Positions 36,572 through 46,376 are shown, counted from the first letter of the stretch. The stretch is 64,000 bases of DNA from Nocardia iowensis (GCF_019222765.1 NZ_CP078145.1:2232001-2296000), one strand, 5' to 3'. Program-made: numbers and translations. Notes: a model not told the origin generated them from the letters alone.

Positions 36572-36639
36572 GTTGGGCAGGGCCGATAGGCTGTGTCCGA
36601 CCGATTGGATATGCCCAACCCGATGGGATGCATCCAATC
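36572..36639 (+). promoter_or_regulatory. Overlapping inverted repeats in the glyS leader
   Basis: GTTGGGCA (36572-36579) pairs with TGCCCAAC (36612-36619), and GATTGGAT (36603-36610) pairs with ATCCAATC (36632-36639). The segments interleave, so both helices cannot form as simple nested stems; they would be mutually exclusive or form a pseudoknot. They lie 47-114 bases before the glyS start codon. Confidence 0.5.
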
Positions 36640-36685
36640 GAATCGAACCGACGAATCCGACTCGTAGTGGATGGAGAATTCTCGA

Positions 36686-38077
36686 GTGGCACCCAAGTCG
36701 AAGGTGGACACCGTTGCCAACCTCGCCAAGCGCCGGGGTCTGGTGTACCCGAGCGGTGAGATCTACGGAGGCACCAAATCGGCGTGGGACTACGGTCCGC
36801 TGGGTGTCGAGCTCAAGGAGAACATCAAGCGGCAGTGGTGGCGTTCCATGGTCACCAGCCGGGAAGACATTGTCGGCCTCGACTCGTCGGTGATTCTGCC
36901 GCGTCAGGTGTGGGTGGCCTCGGGCCACGTCGGCGTGTTCAACGATCCGTTGGTGGAGTGCCTGAACTGCCACCACCGCTTCCGGCAGGACCACCTGCAG
37001 GAGGCCTACGCGCTCAAGCACAAGATCGATGACCCGGACAGCGTCTCGATGGAGGTGCTCGCCTGCCCGAACTGCGGCACCGTCGGCAAGTGGACCGAAC
37101 CGCGCGACTTCAACATGATGCTCAAGACCTACCTCGGCCCGATCGAGTCCGAGGAGGGCATGCACTACCTGCGGCCCGAAACCGCGCAGGGCATCTTTGT
37201 CAACTTCGCCAACGTGATGACCACCGCGCGCAAGAAGCCGCCGTTCGGCATCGCCCAGATCGGCAAGAGCTTCCGCAACGAGATCACCCCGGGCAACTTC
37301 ATCTTCCGCACCCGCGAGTTCGAGCAGATGGAGATGGAATTCTTCGTCAAGCCGGGCGAAGACGCGGAATGGCACAAGTACTGGATCGAGACCCGCTTCT
37401 CCTGGTACACCGACCTCGGCATCGACCCGGACAACCTGCGGCTCTACGAACACCCGAAGGAAAAGCTGTCGCACTACTCGGCGGGCACCACCGACATCGA
37501 GTACCGCTTCGGCTTCCAGGGCAACGAGTGGGGTGAGCTGGAGGGTGTCGCGAACCGCACCGACTTCGACCTCAAGACGCACTCCGAGCACTCGGGCACC
37601 GAACTCAGCTTCTTCGACCAGACCACCAACGAGCGCTACGTGCCCTACGTCATCGAGCCCGCGGCCGGCCTGACCCGCTCGCTGATGGCGTTCCTGGTCG
37701 ATGCCTACGCCGAGGACGAGGCGCCCAATGCCAAGGGCGGCGTGGACACTCGCACGGTGCTGCGGCTGGACCGCAGGCTCGCCCCGGTCAAGGCGGCCGT
37801 GCTGCCGTTGTCGCGTAACGCGGATCTGACGCCGAAGGCGAAAGACCTTGCGGCGCAACTGCGCCGGAACTGGAACGTGGAATTCGACGACGCGGGCGCG
37901 ATCGGCCGCCGCTACCGTCGCCAGGACGAGATCGGCACCCCGTTCTGCATCACCGTCGACTTCGACACCCTGGACGATCAGGCGGTGACCATCCGCGAAC
38001 GGGATTCGATGGCGCAGGAGCGGATCGCGCTCGACAAGGTCGAGGGGTACCTGGCTCAGCATCTGCTGGGGGCCTGA
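36686..38077 (+). CDS. glyS: Glycine--tRNA ligase
   Basis: This 463-residue class II synthetase charges tRNA-Gly and is the single-chain alpha2 type. It has motif 2 [25 protein letters not shown], motif 3 region [13 protein letters not shown], an anticodon-binding domain at the end, and an inserted zinc-like pair CLNC and CPNC. The GTG at 36686 is chosen because GGAGAA precedes it; ATG 36671 is alternative. It is divergent from smtB-zur. Confidence 0.96.
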   Translation: MAPKSKVDTVANLAKRRGLVYPSGEIYGGTKSAWDYGPLGVELKENIKRQWWRSMVTSREDIVGLDSSVILPRQVWVASGHVGVFNDPLVECLNCHHRFRQDHLQEAYALKHKIDDPDSVSMEVLACPNCGTVGKWTEPRDFNMMLKTYLGPIESEEGMHYLRPETAQGIFVNFANVMTTARKKPPFGIAQIGKSFRNEITPGNFIFRTREFEQMEMEFFVKPGEDAEWHKYWIETRFSWYTDLGIDPDNLRLYEHPKEKLSHYSAGTTDIEYRFGFQGNEWGELEGVANRTDFDLKTHSEHSGTELSFFDQTTNERYVPYVIEPAAGLTRSLMAFLVDAYAEDEAPNAKGGVDTRTVLRLDRRLAPVKAAVLPLSRNADLTPKAKDLAAQLRRNWNVEFDDAGAIGRRYRRQDEIGTPFCITVDFDTLDDQAVTIRERDSMAQERIALDKVEGYLAQHLLGA

Positions 38078-38093
38078 GGGTTCGAGGATCAAC

Positions 38094-38131
38094 CGAACGA
38101 CTCGCACCGAGTGATCGGTGCGGGTCGTTCG
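38094..38131 (+). terminator. Hairpin terminator after glyS
   Basis: A stem with CGAACGAC and CGCACCGA on the left pairs with TCGGTGCG and GTCGTTCG on the right around a GTGA loop, one mismatch inside. It lies 16 bases after the glyS stop and just before the convergent DUF1707 gene, so it can serve both strands. No T-run follows, as is normal in high-GC genomes. Confidence 0.75.
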
Positions 38132-38135
38132 CCGT

Positions 38136-38585
38136 TCAGTGCTTCGGCGGCAGCGGTGGGAGCGGTGGACTAGGCGGAGTCGGTGGACTCTCCGGCCCGG
38201 AACCATTGCCGCGCATCGTGATTCCGATCGCCGTCGGAATGAGCAGCGCCATGCCCCACGGCACCGCCACCCAGAACGGCCAGAAGTAACCCGCGCCGGT
38301 GGCCAGCCAGATCAGCAGGCACAGCAGACTCACGAAGACCCACGGGATCCACATGATGACCACCCACTGCGGTATGCGCGGCGACTCCCTGGGGTGCTTG
38401 ACACGATGGGTGGGAAGATCCGACAGCAGTGGAGTCAGTTCGCCATAGGTCTTCGCGGCGTAGACCTGCTGGAGTCGATCGTCGTACTCGTGCAGGGTCA
38501 ACCTGCCCTCGTTCATCGCGCGCCGTAGTTGTTCGACGATCTTCTCGCGGTCCGCGTCAGACGCCCGCACATGCTCCACTCCCAC
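38136..38585 (-). CDS. DUF1707 membrane protein
   Basis: The N-terminal DUF1707 domain (VRASDADREKIVEQLRRAMNEGRLTLHEYDDRL, SHOCT-like) is followed by two membrane helices (VVIMWIPWVFVSLLCLLIW, PFWVAVPWGMALLIPTAIGI) and a Pro-rich tail. It starts with GTG at 38585. These proteins are actinobacterial and of unknown function, perhaps cell-envelope regulators. Confidence 0.85.
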   Translation of the reverse strand: MGVEHVRASDADREKIVEQLRRAMNEGRLTLHEYDDRLQQVYAAKTYGELTPLLSDLPTHRVKHPRESPRIPQWVVIMWIPWVFVSLLCLLIWLATGAGYFWPFWVAVPWGMALLIPTAIGITMRGNGSGPESPPTPPSPPLPPLPPKH

Positions 38586-38736
38586 GCCTGCCAGCGTAGG
38601 ACGGTTGCGCGTGGTGTGCGCGCAATTAGTCAGTCGTAGTGCGACAGGTTTCCGACTGCGCCCGGCGGGAATTAACCGGTCCAGGTGGACCGTTGACGCT
38701 CGATGTGCGGTACGTCACCGAAGTGAGGAGCGGGGT

Positions 38737-39657
38737 ATGGCAAGAGCGGTGAAGTTCGATCGGTACGGCGGGATCGAAGAATTGAAGGTGGTCGAGGTGC
38801 CGACGCCGACCGCGGGGCCGGGGCAGGTGGTGGTCGCGGTGGTCGCGGCGGGCATCAATCCCGGCGAGGCGTACATCCGCACCGGAGCGTTGCACGAGCG
38901 GTGGCCCGCGACGTTTCCGTCCGGACAAGGGTCCGATTTCGCGGGGCGGATCGTCGAGATCGGTGCGGGCGTCGGTGGTGTCGAGGTCGGTGACGAGGTG
39001 CTCGGGTTCACCGACAATAGGGCCAGTCACGCCACGCACGTTGTGGTGCCCGTTGATCAGGTCACGCCCAAACCGACTGGGCTGGAATGGGATGTAGCCG
39101 GGGCGCTATTCGTCGCGGGCACAACAGCTTTCGCGGCAATGCGAGCGGTAGAGGCGAACGAGGGTGACACGGTCGTCGTTTCCGGCGCGGCCGGGGGTGT
39201 CGGCTCGATCACCGTGCAGCTGTTGCGCGCGCGAGGCGCCGAGGTGATCGGCATTGCCAGTGCCGCCAATCACGACTGGCTGCGGAAGGTCGGCGTGACA
39301 CCCGTCGCCTACGGCGACGGCCTGATCGAGAGGCTCCGGGCCGCGGCACCGAAGGGTGTGGACGCGTTCATCGATACCTACGGTGCCGACTACGTGGACA
39401 TCGCCGTCGAACTCGGCGTTCCGGTCGAGCGGATCAATACGATCATCAACTGGGCGGCCGTCGAGAAGTACGGCGTCAAGGCGGACGGCAATGCCGCCGC
39501 GGCGACCATCGATATTCTGACCGAGTTGGCCGACCTCGCCGCGGCGGGCACCATCGAGGTGCCGATCGCGGCTACCTACCCGCTCGACAAAGTGCAAGAA
39601 GCGTACCGGGAGTTGGAGCAGCGGCATACTCGCGGCAAGATCGTCCTGCGCCCCTGA
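38737..39657 (+). CDS. Zinc-independent quinone oxidoreductase-like MDR protein
   Basis: This medium-chain dehydrogenase/reductase has 306 residues, with the NAD(P)H Rossmann motif VSGAAGGVGSITVQLL, the N-terminal catalytic domain (GQVVVAVVAAGINPGEAYIRTG) and no catalytic zinc cysteines. It resembles QOR/NADPH:quinone reductases. The ATG at 38737 follows GAGGAG. It is a single gene; the electron acceptor is unknown. Confidence 0.88.
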   Translation: MARAVKFDRYGGIEELKVVEVPTPTAGPGQVVVAVVAAGINPGEAYIRTGALHERWPATFPSGQGSDFAGRIVEIGAGVGGVEVGDEVLGFTDNRASHATHVVVPVDQVTPKPTGLEWDVAGALFVAGTTAFAAMRAVEANEGDTVVVSGAAGGVGSITVQLLRARGAEVIGIASAANHDWLRKVGVTPVAYGDGLIERLRAAAPKGVDAFIDTYGADYVDIAVELGVPVERINTIINWAAVEKYGVKADGNAAAATIDILTELADLAAAGTIEVPIAATYPLDKVQEAYRELEQRHTRGKIVLRP

Positions 39658-39690
39658 ATTCCATTGCCTCCATTGTTTTCTCGCGCCGCC

Positions 39691-40299
39691 TCAGCGGGGT
39701 ACGTCCCAGAAGGCGAGTTCGTGCCGCATGCCCTCCAGGAACAGCTGCTCCGCGCGGGCCGGGTCGGCGCCCGCTTCATCGATCATTTGCGCGCAGCGGC
39801 GGGTGAGGTCGGCGAAGCCCGGGTCGGCGTAGGTGTCGACCCAGCGGCGGTAGCGCGGTTCGGCGGGCGGGTTCTCGGCGAGACGAGCGCCAAGGGTGGA
39901 ATAGCCCCACATGCACGGGTAGAGCGCGGCAAGGCCCTCGGCGTAGGTGGCGGCCGAGTCGAGTAGGAACGACGTATACGCCTCGCAGGCAACACCTTTG
40001 GTGGCACCGTCGAGGTCGGCGCCGAACTCCGCGGCGAGCGAGCGGTGCAGTGCCAGCTCGTCGTGATAGGTGGCGTGCGCCAGATCCACCAGGTCGCCGA
40101 GGTGTGCCGAAGGGGCCTGCCAGGCCAAGCGGCTGAACACCCGGACGTAGTCGAGCAGGAAGAGGTAATCCTGCTCGAGCCAGGACCGGAAGATCGGCTC
40201 CGCCAAGTCGCCCTTGGCAATGCCGGCCACGGTGGGGTGGTCGAGCTGATGCTCGACCAGGGGACGGCCGAGTTCTTCCAGATGCGCGGCGAGACTCAT
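39691..40299 (-). CDS. TenA-family thiaminase II-like protein
   Basis: This 202-residue helical protein contains the TenA pattern: FRSWLEQDYLFLLDYVRVF, active-site region AALYPCMWGYS with the cysteine, and C-terminal GMRHELAFWD with the glutamate. TenA hydrolyses aminopyrimidine in thiamine salvage. It is divergent from the PapA-like gene and no thiamine operon is adjacent. The ATG at 40299 is favoured; the frame upstream is not conserved. Confidence 0.88.
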   Translation of the reverse strand: MSLAAHLEELGRPLVEHQLDHPTVAGIAKGDLAEPIFRSWLEQDYLFLLDYVRVFSRLAWQAPSAHLGDLVDLAHATYHDELALHRSLAAEFGADLDGATKGVACEAYTSFLLDSAATYAEGLAALYPCMWGYSTLGARLAENPPAEPRYRRWVDTYADPGFADLTRRCAQMIDEAGADPARAEQLFLEGMRHELAFWDVPR

Positions 40300-40385
40300 G
40301 CCGTCCAGTCTTGCGCATCCGATGGTTTGCGCCGTCGCCGGTGTTACCGCACGCTTGCGGTGTGTTGCGGGATGAGGATGAAGTG

Positions 40386-41633
40386 GTGCGTGTGCTGGCA
40401 CCGTCGGAACAGCGGTTTGTTCGGCACGGCACGTACACGGGCCGGTCGGTGTCGGTGTCGGGGGACCTCGATGCGGAGGTGTTGACAGCGGCTTTTGCCG
40501 CACTTCAGCGTGCGTATCCGGTGGTGACCTGCCGGATCGGGGAAGACGCGGAAGGCACGGGTTATCTACTGCGCCCAGGGGATTCGCGTGTCGGGGCGTC
40601 GGTGACCAAAGGTAACGTGGAGACCGTCGGGTTGCCGGGTACGCTGGTGGACCCGGCGACGCAGCTCGCTTACCTGGACGCGGTGGCGTCCGGTTCGGGT
40701 CGGTGGCGGGTCACGCTGTTCGCGCATCACAGCATCGCCGACGCCGGGCATTGCGTCGAACTGCTGTCGCGGTTCTGGGATTTCTACACCGATATCGTCG
40801 AATCGACGCCGATAGATGTTGTGCCGCAAAGCTATCCGCAGTCGCTCGAATGGCATGTGGCGCGGCGCGGCATTACCGCTGGCCCGGTGTCCGGGTTCGA
40901 GGACGTGCAGCGGCCATTGCCGACAGGCGCGGGCGTCGCCCCGGCTGGCGACCCCGGACCGAGCTCACTCGCCCGGCCGGAACGGACAAGGTTGGACGGG
41001 GCGGCCACGGCGCGAATCATCGGACTCGGCCACCAAGAGGGCGTCAGCGTCAACGGGTTGGTCACCGCCGCGCTGCTGCGCGCGTACGCGTCCGAAAGCG
41101 CCCATGTCACAGGCGATCCGGCACGCTTGGGTTGTTTGTATCCGGTGGACATGCGCCCGCGCCTCGACCCGCGGATCGCACCCGCCGAGGGGACGAACAT
41201 GGCCGGACTGGCTTCGTTCGGCGCCGATGTCGATCCCTCGGGGAATGTTCTCGAACTGGCCCAACGCATTTCCGAACGACTACGCCAGGACCTGGCCGAG
41301 GGCGTCGTGCAGCAGTCGGTGCTGCACTTCCCTGAGTTCTTCGGCCCCGGCCGAATTCACTCGCTGGCCGGGCACGTCGCGGTCACCAATACCGGCGCGG
41401 TCCCGTCGTTTCGTACCCCCGCCGGACTCGCGTTCACCGACTACGAAATCGTCTACCTCTCCGCCCACCCGAGGCCCTCGGTCGGCGCCTCCGCCGCGGT
41501 CACCTTCCTCGTCTACACCTTTCACGGCGAACTGGCCGTCGGCGTGCTCGGCGGTGGTGCCGACACCGACCGGCTGCTCGCCGCGGTGCGCAAAGAGCTG
41601 ACCGCGTTATCCGCCGAGACGATCGGTCAGTGA
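40386..41633 (+). CDS. PapA5-like acyltransferase (condensation-fold)
   Basis: This 415-residue protein has the BAHD/condensation fold of mycobacterial PapA proteins, with the motif HHSIADA (the usual HHxxxDG, with Ala for Gly) and a C-terminal SVGASAAVTFLVYTFHGELAVGV. PapA proteins transfer acyl chains to polyketide or trehalose alcohols. The start is uncertain: GTG at 40386 is seven bases after GAGGA; GTG codons at 40383 and 40362 are alternatives. It has no adjacent polyketide synthase in this window. Confidence 0.82.
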   Translation: MRVLAPSEQRFVRHGTYTGRSVSVSGDLDAEVLTAAFAALQRAYPVVTCRIGEDAEGTGYLLRPGDSRVGASVTKGNVETVGLPGTLVDPATQLAYLDAVASGSGRWRVTLFAHHSIADAGHCVELLSRFWDFYTDIVESTPIDVVPQSYPQSLEWHVARRGITAGPVSGFEDVQRPLPTGAGVAPAGDPGPSSLARPERTRLDGAATARIIGLGHQEGVSVNGLVTAALLRAYASESAHVTGDPARLGCLYPVDMRPRLDPRIAPAEGTNMAGLASFGADVDPSGNVLELAQRISERLRQDLAEGVVQQSVLHFPEFFGPGRIHSLAGHVAVTNTGAVPSFRTPAGLAFTDYEIVYLSAHPRPSVGASAAVTFLVYTFHGELAVGVLGGGADTDRLLAAVRKELTALSAETIGQ

Positions 41634-41719
41634 CCCGTACCTGGGCCGTAGCACGGGGGAAACCAGGCTGGCAGGTTGACGGGGTCGGGCAGAATGCTGG
41701 GTAACAGCGGACGATCGGG

Positions 41720-43192
41720 TTGGAAGCGGGTGTGCCAGCGGTGCTGACAAACGGAGACCGGAGACGCGGTAGTGGGCTCGGGGCGGCCGCGGTCGGTGTG
41801 GCGGCGCTCGGGGTCGGCGAAGCCATCGCCGCGACCAGGGGCGGTTCGCTCATCGACACCCTGGCGCGGGCGGTGATCGACGTCATGCCGGTGCCGGTCG
41901 TCGAGGCCACCGTCGCGATGTCCGGTGAGCACGACAAGGCCGTCACCCGGCTCGGCATCGGTGCCGGTGCGCTCGCGGCCACCGTCGGGCTCGGCGCGTT
42001 GCCCGAACGGTTGCGCACGCCCGCCGCGGCCGCGTTCGGGGCGGGAGCGGCCGCGTTGGGGACGCGGTTGCCGACTCGCTCGACATCCACCGTCGCCGGT
42101 GCGGTCGCGGCCGCGGGAGTGCTCGCCGCCGGGCTGCGCAGGCGGCCGCGCGGCATGCTCGGCGTATTGGCCTGGGCGGCAACAGGTGCCGGCATGTTCG
42201 CCGCGGCGAACACGTTGCAGCATGATCTGGACCGTAAGCACGACAACGACATTCGCCGAGTCGGCCCGATGGGCGCGCTCGGCGTTGTCCCCGAGGACGG
42301 CCTGGAGGACGAGCCCGGTTTGTCGCCACTGGTCACCGCCGCTCGCCGGATGTATGTCGCCGACGTCAATCTGCGCCCGCCCCGGATCGATCCGATCCAC
42401 TGGCGGCTGTCGGTCACCGGGAAGGTCGCCCATCCGCTGCGCTTGTCGCTGGCCGACTTGGCCGAGGACGCGGTGGAATTCGACGCCGTCATGGTGTGCG
42501 TGCACAACCGTCCCGGCGAGTGCCGGGCGGGCAACGGCCGCTGGTACGGGGTACCGCTGGCCGGTCTGTTGAAGCACGTCATCCCGGAAGCCGGGGCCAC
42601 CCGGCTGGTCACCAAAGCCGTGGATGGCTACACGATTTCGTTGCCGGTCGAGCCGCTGCGATCGGGTGAATGGCCGGGCTACGTGGTGATCGGCATGAAC
42701 GGTGAACCGTTGACTCCCGCGCACGGGTTCCCGGCCCGTGTCTTCGTGCCCGGCCTCTACGGCCAGTACACCGGCGTGAAATGGCTCAGCGAGCTGGAGC
42801 TCACCGACGACAGTCACGTCGATTACTGGTGGCGGCGCGGTTGGCCCGCGGGCCCGCTGTGGGTTACGCCGCAGGCGCGCATCGACGTCACCGCGCCGGG
42901 GCGGACCGCCGCGGGCACCACGACGATCGCCGGGGTCGCGTGGGCGCCGCCGCACGGTGTCGAGGCGGTCGAGGTTCGGGTCGGCGAAGGTGACTGGCGC
43001 CCAGTCGATCTCGGCACCGAGCTGGCCCCGGCGGCCTGGCGACGTTGGCGTGTCACCGTGGAACTGCCACCGGGGGAGCACACCGTGCAGGCCAGGGCGA
43101 TCAGCCGGTCAGGTGAGGTTCAGCAGGGGCGGCACCGCACACCGTTCCCGACCGGGCCGTCGGGCTTCCATACGGTCACCGTGCAGGTCTGA
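41720..43192 (+). CDS. Molybdopterin-dependent (sulfite oxidase family) membrane oxidoreductase
   Basis: The N-terminal part is a hydrophobic region of several helices (GLGAAAVGVAALGVGEAIAA; LGIGAGALAATVGLGALP; AGAVAAAGVLAAGLRR). It is followed by the sulfite-oxidase Moco domain with cysteine in VMVCVHNRPGECRAGNGRWYGVPLAGLL and NGEPLTPAHGFPARVFVPGLYGQ, then the dimerisation domain. It resembles YedY/sulfite-oxidase-like membrane proteins. The start is TTG 41720 or GTG 41732. The convergent MerR gene follows a terminator. Confidence 0.87.
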   Translation: MEAGVPAVLTNGDRRRGSGLGAAAVGVAALGVGEAIAATRGGSLIDTLARAVIDVMPVPVVEATVAMSGEHDKAVTRLGIGAGALAATVGLGALPERLRTPAAAAFGAGAAALGTRLPTRSTSTVAGAVAAAGVLAAGLRRRPRGMLGVLAWAATGAGMFAAANTLQHDLDRKHDNDIRRVGPMGALGVVPEDGLEDEPGLSPLVTAARRMYVADVNLRPPRIDPIHWRLSVTGKVAHPLRLSLADLAEDAVEFDAVMVCVHNRPGECRAGNGRWYGVPLAGLLKHVIPEAGATRLVTKAVDGYTISLPVEPLRSGEWPGYVVIGMNGEPLTPAHGFPARVFVPGLYGQYTGVKWLSELELTDDSHVDYWWRRGWPAGPLWVTPQARIDVTAPGRTAAGTTTIAGVAWAPPHGVEAVEVRVGEGDWRPVDLGTELAPAAWRRWRVTVELPPGEHTVQARAISRSGEVQQGRHRTPFPTGPSGFHTVTVQV

Positions 43193-43290
43193 GCGACAGT
43201 CGGCGCAGTCAACCGCCCACACTTAACCGCTCGGCGAAGGAAACGGCCGTTGCCAGAGCTCGGCCAAACTGGCTTTCATGATCACGGGAC

Positions 43291-43326
43291 TTGGTGGCGG
43301 CTGCTCTCGGGCGATGCCGCCACCAA
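43291..43326. terminator. Bidirectional hairpin terminator
   Basis: TTGGTGGCGGC (43291-43301) and GCCGCCACCAA (43316-43326) form an 11-bp perfect stem with a 14-base loop. It lies between the convergent sulfite-oxidase-like and MerR genes, so it can stop both transcripts. Confidence 0.8.
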
Positions 43327-43346
43327 ATCCATTGATCTTGGTCGGG

Positions 43347-44165
43347 CTACTTCGGCTCGATGGGCTCTTGTAGCTCGGTGACCCATCCGGCCTCGTCCTC
43401 GGTGTACACCAGTGTCACCTCGCGGCTGGGACCGGTTATGCGGTAACCATTTTCGTCGATCCAGCGGGCGAGGGCCTGCCAGGGTTCGTCGACGTCCTGC
43501 ATGCTGCCTCGGTGCACCACCGTGGCGGCCTTCGGTATGGCGGGCAGGTCGACGACGGTGAAATCGTGGGTGTCGCCGGGGTCGAGATCGACCGGCATGG
43601 CGGCGTGTGCGAGGACCGTGCCGTCGCCGTTCTGGCCGTAGTAGGCAATGGCTGGTCCGCAGAAGCGGGCCCCGACCTTCTCCAGCCGCGCGCACAGGTC
43701 CTGGAACAGTGGCCCGATGACCGGGCCGATCGAATCCGGCTCGAAATCGCCCGCCACAGCGGACAACTCGGCCACCCGGACCGCCGGAATGGATTTGATC
43801 ATCACATCATGCTCGGGCATTGCGCCCTCCTTCTCGATGATGCGGAGCCTCGCTTCGACCTGGACGAGCCTGGCCCGGTCATCCGCGATGCGCTGCTCCA
43901 GCTCGACGCGGCGCAACGTGAGCATGCCGCGCAGCTCCGCGCCACTGACCTGGTCGTCCAGAATCCGGCCCACCTGCTCCAGCGTGAAACCGAGATCCTT
44001 CAGTGCGACAAGGCGATTGAGCCGGGCCAGCTGGCCCGCGGAGTAGAAGCGGTAGCCGCTGTACGGGTCGACCTTGTCCGGGCGCAGCAGCCCGAGCGTG
44101 TCGTAGTGGCGCAACATGCGCACCGATACCCGTCCGTGTCTGGCGAAGTCTCCGATGGTGAACAT
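43347..44165 (-). CDS. MerR-family regulator with GyrI-like ligand domain
   Basis: This 272-residue protein has an N-terminal MerR HTH (FTIGDFARHGRVSVRMLRHYDTLGLLRP, SGYRFYSAGQLARLNRLVALKDLGFTLEQV), a coiled-coil (ELEQRIADDRARLVQVEARLRIIEK), and a C-terminal GyrI-like drug-binding domain (IPAVRVAELSAVAG, YYGQNGDGTVLAHAAMPV, ALARWIDENGYRITGPSREVTL). It resembles BmrR-type multidrug-sensing activators. The target is not visible in the window. Confidence 0.9.
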   Translation of the reverse strand: MFTIGDFARHGRVSVRMLRHYDTLGLLRPDKVDPYSGYRFYSAGQLARLNRLVALKDLGFTLEQVGRILDDQVSGAELRGMLTLRRVELEQRIADDRARLVQVEARLRIIEKEGAMPEHDVMIKSIPAVRVAELSAVAGDFEPDSIGPVIGPLFQDLCARLEKVGARFCGPAIAYYGQNGDGTVLAHAAMPVDLDPGDTHDFTVVDLPAIPKAATVVHRGSMQDVDEPWQALARWIDENGYRITGPSREVTLVYTEDEAGWVTELQEPIEPK

Positions 44166-44209
44166 AACGACTCCCGGTCTATGGCCTCACACGGTGTCAG
44201 GGTCAACCG

Positions 44210-46183
44210 TCAGAAGCGGCCGCCCCGGCTGATCCGCCGCGAGCCCGAGGATCCGCCGTAGGAGCCCGCACTCCAGCCGCCCGACCCGGACCGGCGGCCG
44301 CCGCTCGCCGCCCCGCGCAGCAGTCCGTCGATGAGGATGCCGCCGAGCACGGCTCCCGCCTGCGACGTGCCCGACAGCGGTTGGCGTGCCTCCCAGGCCT
44401 GAACGCTGGCCTGCGCGGCCTGAAGCGCGCGTCCGCCGAGATCGGCGGCGGCCTGGGCGTGCGCGAGTGCCTGCGCGGAATCTGTGGCGCTGAGCTGTTG
44501 CGCCGCATCGAGATTGCGTTGCGCCTCGGACAGCCGGGTCCGGGCTTCGGCGTCGATGCCGCCGCGGCGGGTGCTGATGTAGTCCGCCGCCGCGCCGACT
44601 CGCGAGCGGGCGTTGAGCAGCGCCTGGTCGAGCCTGCGCCGCAGATCTTCGGCGGCGAGTTTGCGATCGGTGGCGGCGGCGATGGCGCGGTCCAACTCGC
44701 CATCGGCGGTTACCGCGTCGTGGAAAGCGTCGAGCGGGTCGGCCGTCGCGGTGGTCTCGGCCTTGGCCAAGGCGGTTTGCGCGGCAGCGGTGGCGGCGGC
44801 CAGCTCGGGGCCGCCGTAGCCGGAAAGCTCGGTGGCGGAGGCGATATCGCGGCGCAGCTCGTCCAATACCGCGGGCAGGCCATCTCGGGCTTGCTGAATA
44901 TTGGCGGACGCGTTGTCGACGGCGTCGAGGAGAGTGCCTGCCTGGCCGACCGCCGCCTCCGCCGCGCGGATGGCGGCGACCGCGCCGCCCTGCTTGCCCA
45001 CCGGTTGGGTGAGCGCCGCGCGACCCGCATCGATGTTCTGCTCCGCGAAGGTGATTCGTTCGCGGGCCATCGTCACGTTGTCGTGGATCGGTGCGAGGAC
45101 GCTGGTCGGATGGGCGGCGGTGAGCCGGGAAAGTTCCGCCTCGGACGCGGGGATGCGGCCGGTCAGTTCGACCAGATCCCTTGTCAGCCCGTCCAATCGG
45201 TCCGGCGCGTTGATCAGCAGGTTGCGCATCGCGTCGAATTCGGCGACCTGGGCGTCGAGTTCGCGATCGGCCCGCCCGACGGTGCCGATCAGGTCGACCA
45301 GTAACGTGCGCTGTTCCTCCGGTGTCTCCGGAATTTCGTCGTCCAGTCGTTGCCGGATCGAGAAGGCCTTGGCGGCAGCGGCTTTCGCGTGATCGAGGGC
45401 AGTGTTGAAGGGGAGGGCAGCGGTGCTGCCGAACTCGCCGGTCGCCAGCTCCAATTCCTCCGCGCTGGTGCGGATCGCATTGTCGATCTCGACGAGCACC
45501 TCGCGCGAGCGCGTGTGCAGCGCCGGCAGCGGGAGCGCCGCCAGCGCGGTCGTGTTGTCCGGGTCCACCTGCCGCGCCGCCGCGAGCTCGGCCTTGGTCC
45601 GGTCGCGGCGTCGTTTGCGGGAGAACAGCACCAGCCCGCCCACGCCGACCACGAGCAGCAGCCCGATGACGAGCAGGACACGGACGCTGGTGCCGCCGCC
45701 CTGCACCGCCGCCTTCAGCCCGTCGGCCGTCTCGACACCCGCATCGGCCCAGCGGCCGTCCCGCAGGGCGGGCTCGACCTCACGAGTCAACAGACTGTCC
45801 AGTTCGGAGTCGCTGACACCGCTGGGCAAATCCCCGTAAAACCAGTACGAGCGATCCCGCGTGGCCACCGCGAGCAACAGATCGCGACCGCCGAACCCGG
45901 ACTCCGCCGCGGTCTGCTGCGCCCACACCTCCGGCCCGAGCCCGCCGAAATCCCGTACATAAATCACCCACAGCCGCACCTGCTGCTCGGCATATAACTG
46001 ATCCACTGCGGCCTGCACCCGATCGACCTGCCCGCCGTTCAGCGCCTTCGCCGAATCGACCACATAGGTATCCATCCGCACCGGCGGCTCCGCCCCCACC
46101 CCCGGCGCCCCCGCAACCCCGGCGATCAGCAGACCGACCGCCACCCAGGCAGTCCAGCGGGCAACACGATTCGGCAGCGACAT
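44210..46183 (-). CDS. TPM-domain membrane protein
   Basis: This 657-residue protein has a signal sequence (AVGLLIAGVAGAPGVGA), an extracellular TPM_phosphatase domain (YVVDSAKALNGGQVDRVQ, WVIYVRDFGGLGPEVWAQQTA, RSYWFYGDLPSGVS), one membrane helix (VLLVIGLLLVVGVGGLVLF), then a long helical/coiled-coil region (many Ala/Arg/Gln, residues about 230-600) and a Ser/Gly/Arg-rich tail. It resembles the mycobacterial TPM gene near dgt. The function may be in membrane protein quality control, by analogy to related TPM proteins. Confidence 0.87.
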   Translation of the reverse strand: MSLPNRVARWTAWVAVGLLIAGVAGAPGVGAEPPVRMDTYVVDSAKALNGGQVDRVQAAVDQLYAEQQVRLWVIYVRDFGGLGPEVWAQQTAAESGFGGRDLLLAVATRDRSYWFYGDLPSGVSDSELDSLLTREVEPALRDGRWADAGVETADGLKAAVQGGGTSVRVLLVIGLLLVVGVGGLVLFSRKRRRDRTKAELAAARQVDPDNTTALAALPLPALHTRSREVLVEIDNAIRTSAEELELATGEFGSTAALPFNTALDHAKAAAAKAFSIRQRLDDEIPETPEEQRTLLVDLIGTVGRADRELDAQVAEFDAMRNLLINAPDRLDGLTRDLVELTGRIPASEAELSRLTAAHPTSVLAPIHDNVTMARERITFAEQNIDAGRAALTQPVGKQGGAVAAIRAAEAAVGQAGTLLDAVDNASANIQQARDGLPAVLDELRRDIASATELSGYGGPELAAATAAAQTALAKAETTATADPLDAFHDAVTADGELDRAIAAATDRKLAAEDLRRRLDQALLNARSRVGAAADYISTRRGGIDAEARTRLSEAQRNLDAAQQLSATDSAQALAHAQAAADLGGRALQAAQASVQAWEARQPLSGTSQAGAVLGGILIDGLLRGAASGGRRSGSGGWSAGSYGGSSGSRRISRGGRF

Positions 46184-46376
46184 GGCACGAATCTATCGCG
46201 CGCCCCCTCATCGAGGCTGTCGTCCAAGTGCCTGATTGCGTGATCAACGGGACGTGGCCGCGGCATTTCGCGGGTGGCGGCACGCTGGTGTCCCGTTGAT
46301 CATGATCGGACTCGGGTGGCCGGGCCGGAGGGTCTGGGGATGGCAGGGGGCGGCGGGGGTGGATAGCATCGACGGG

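Noticed and set aside
41627..43081. Minus-strand 484-codon frame opposite the sulfite-oxidase-like gene
   Set aside because: The plus-strand gene has the Moco cysteine motif and conserved domain order; the antisense frame has none.
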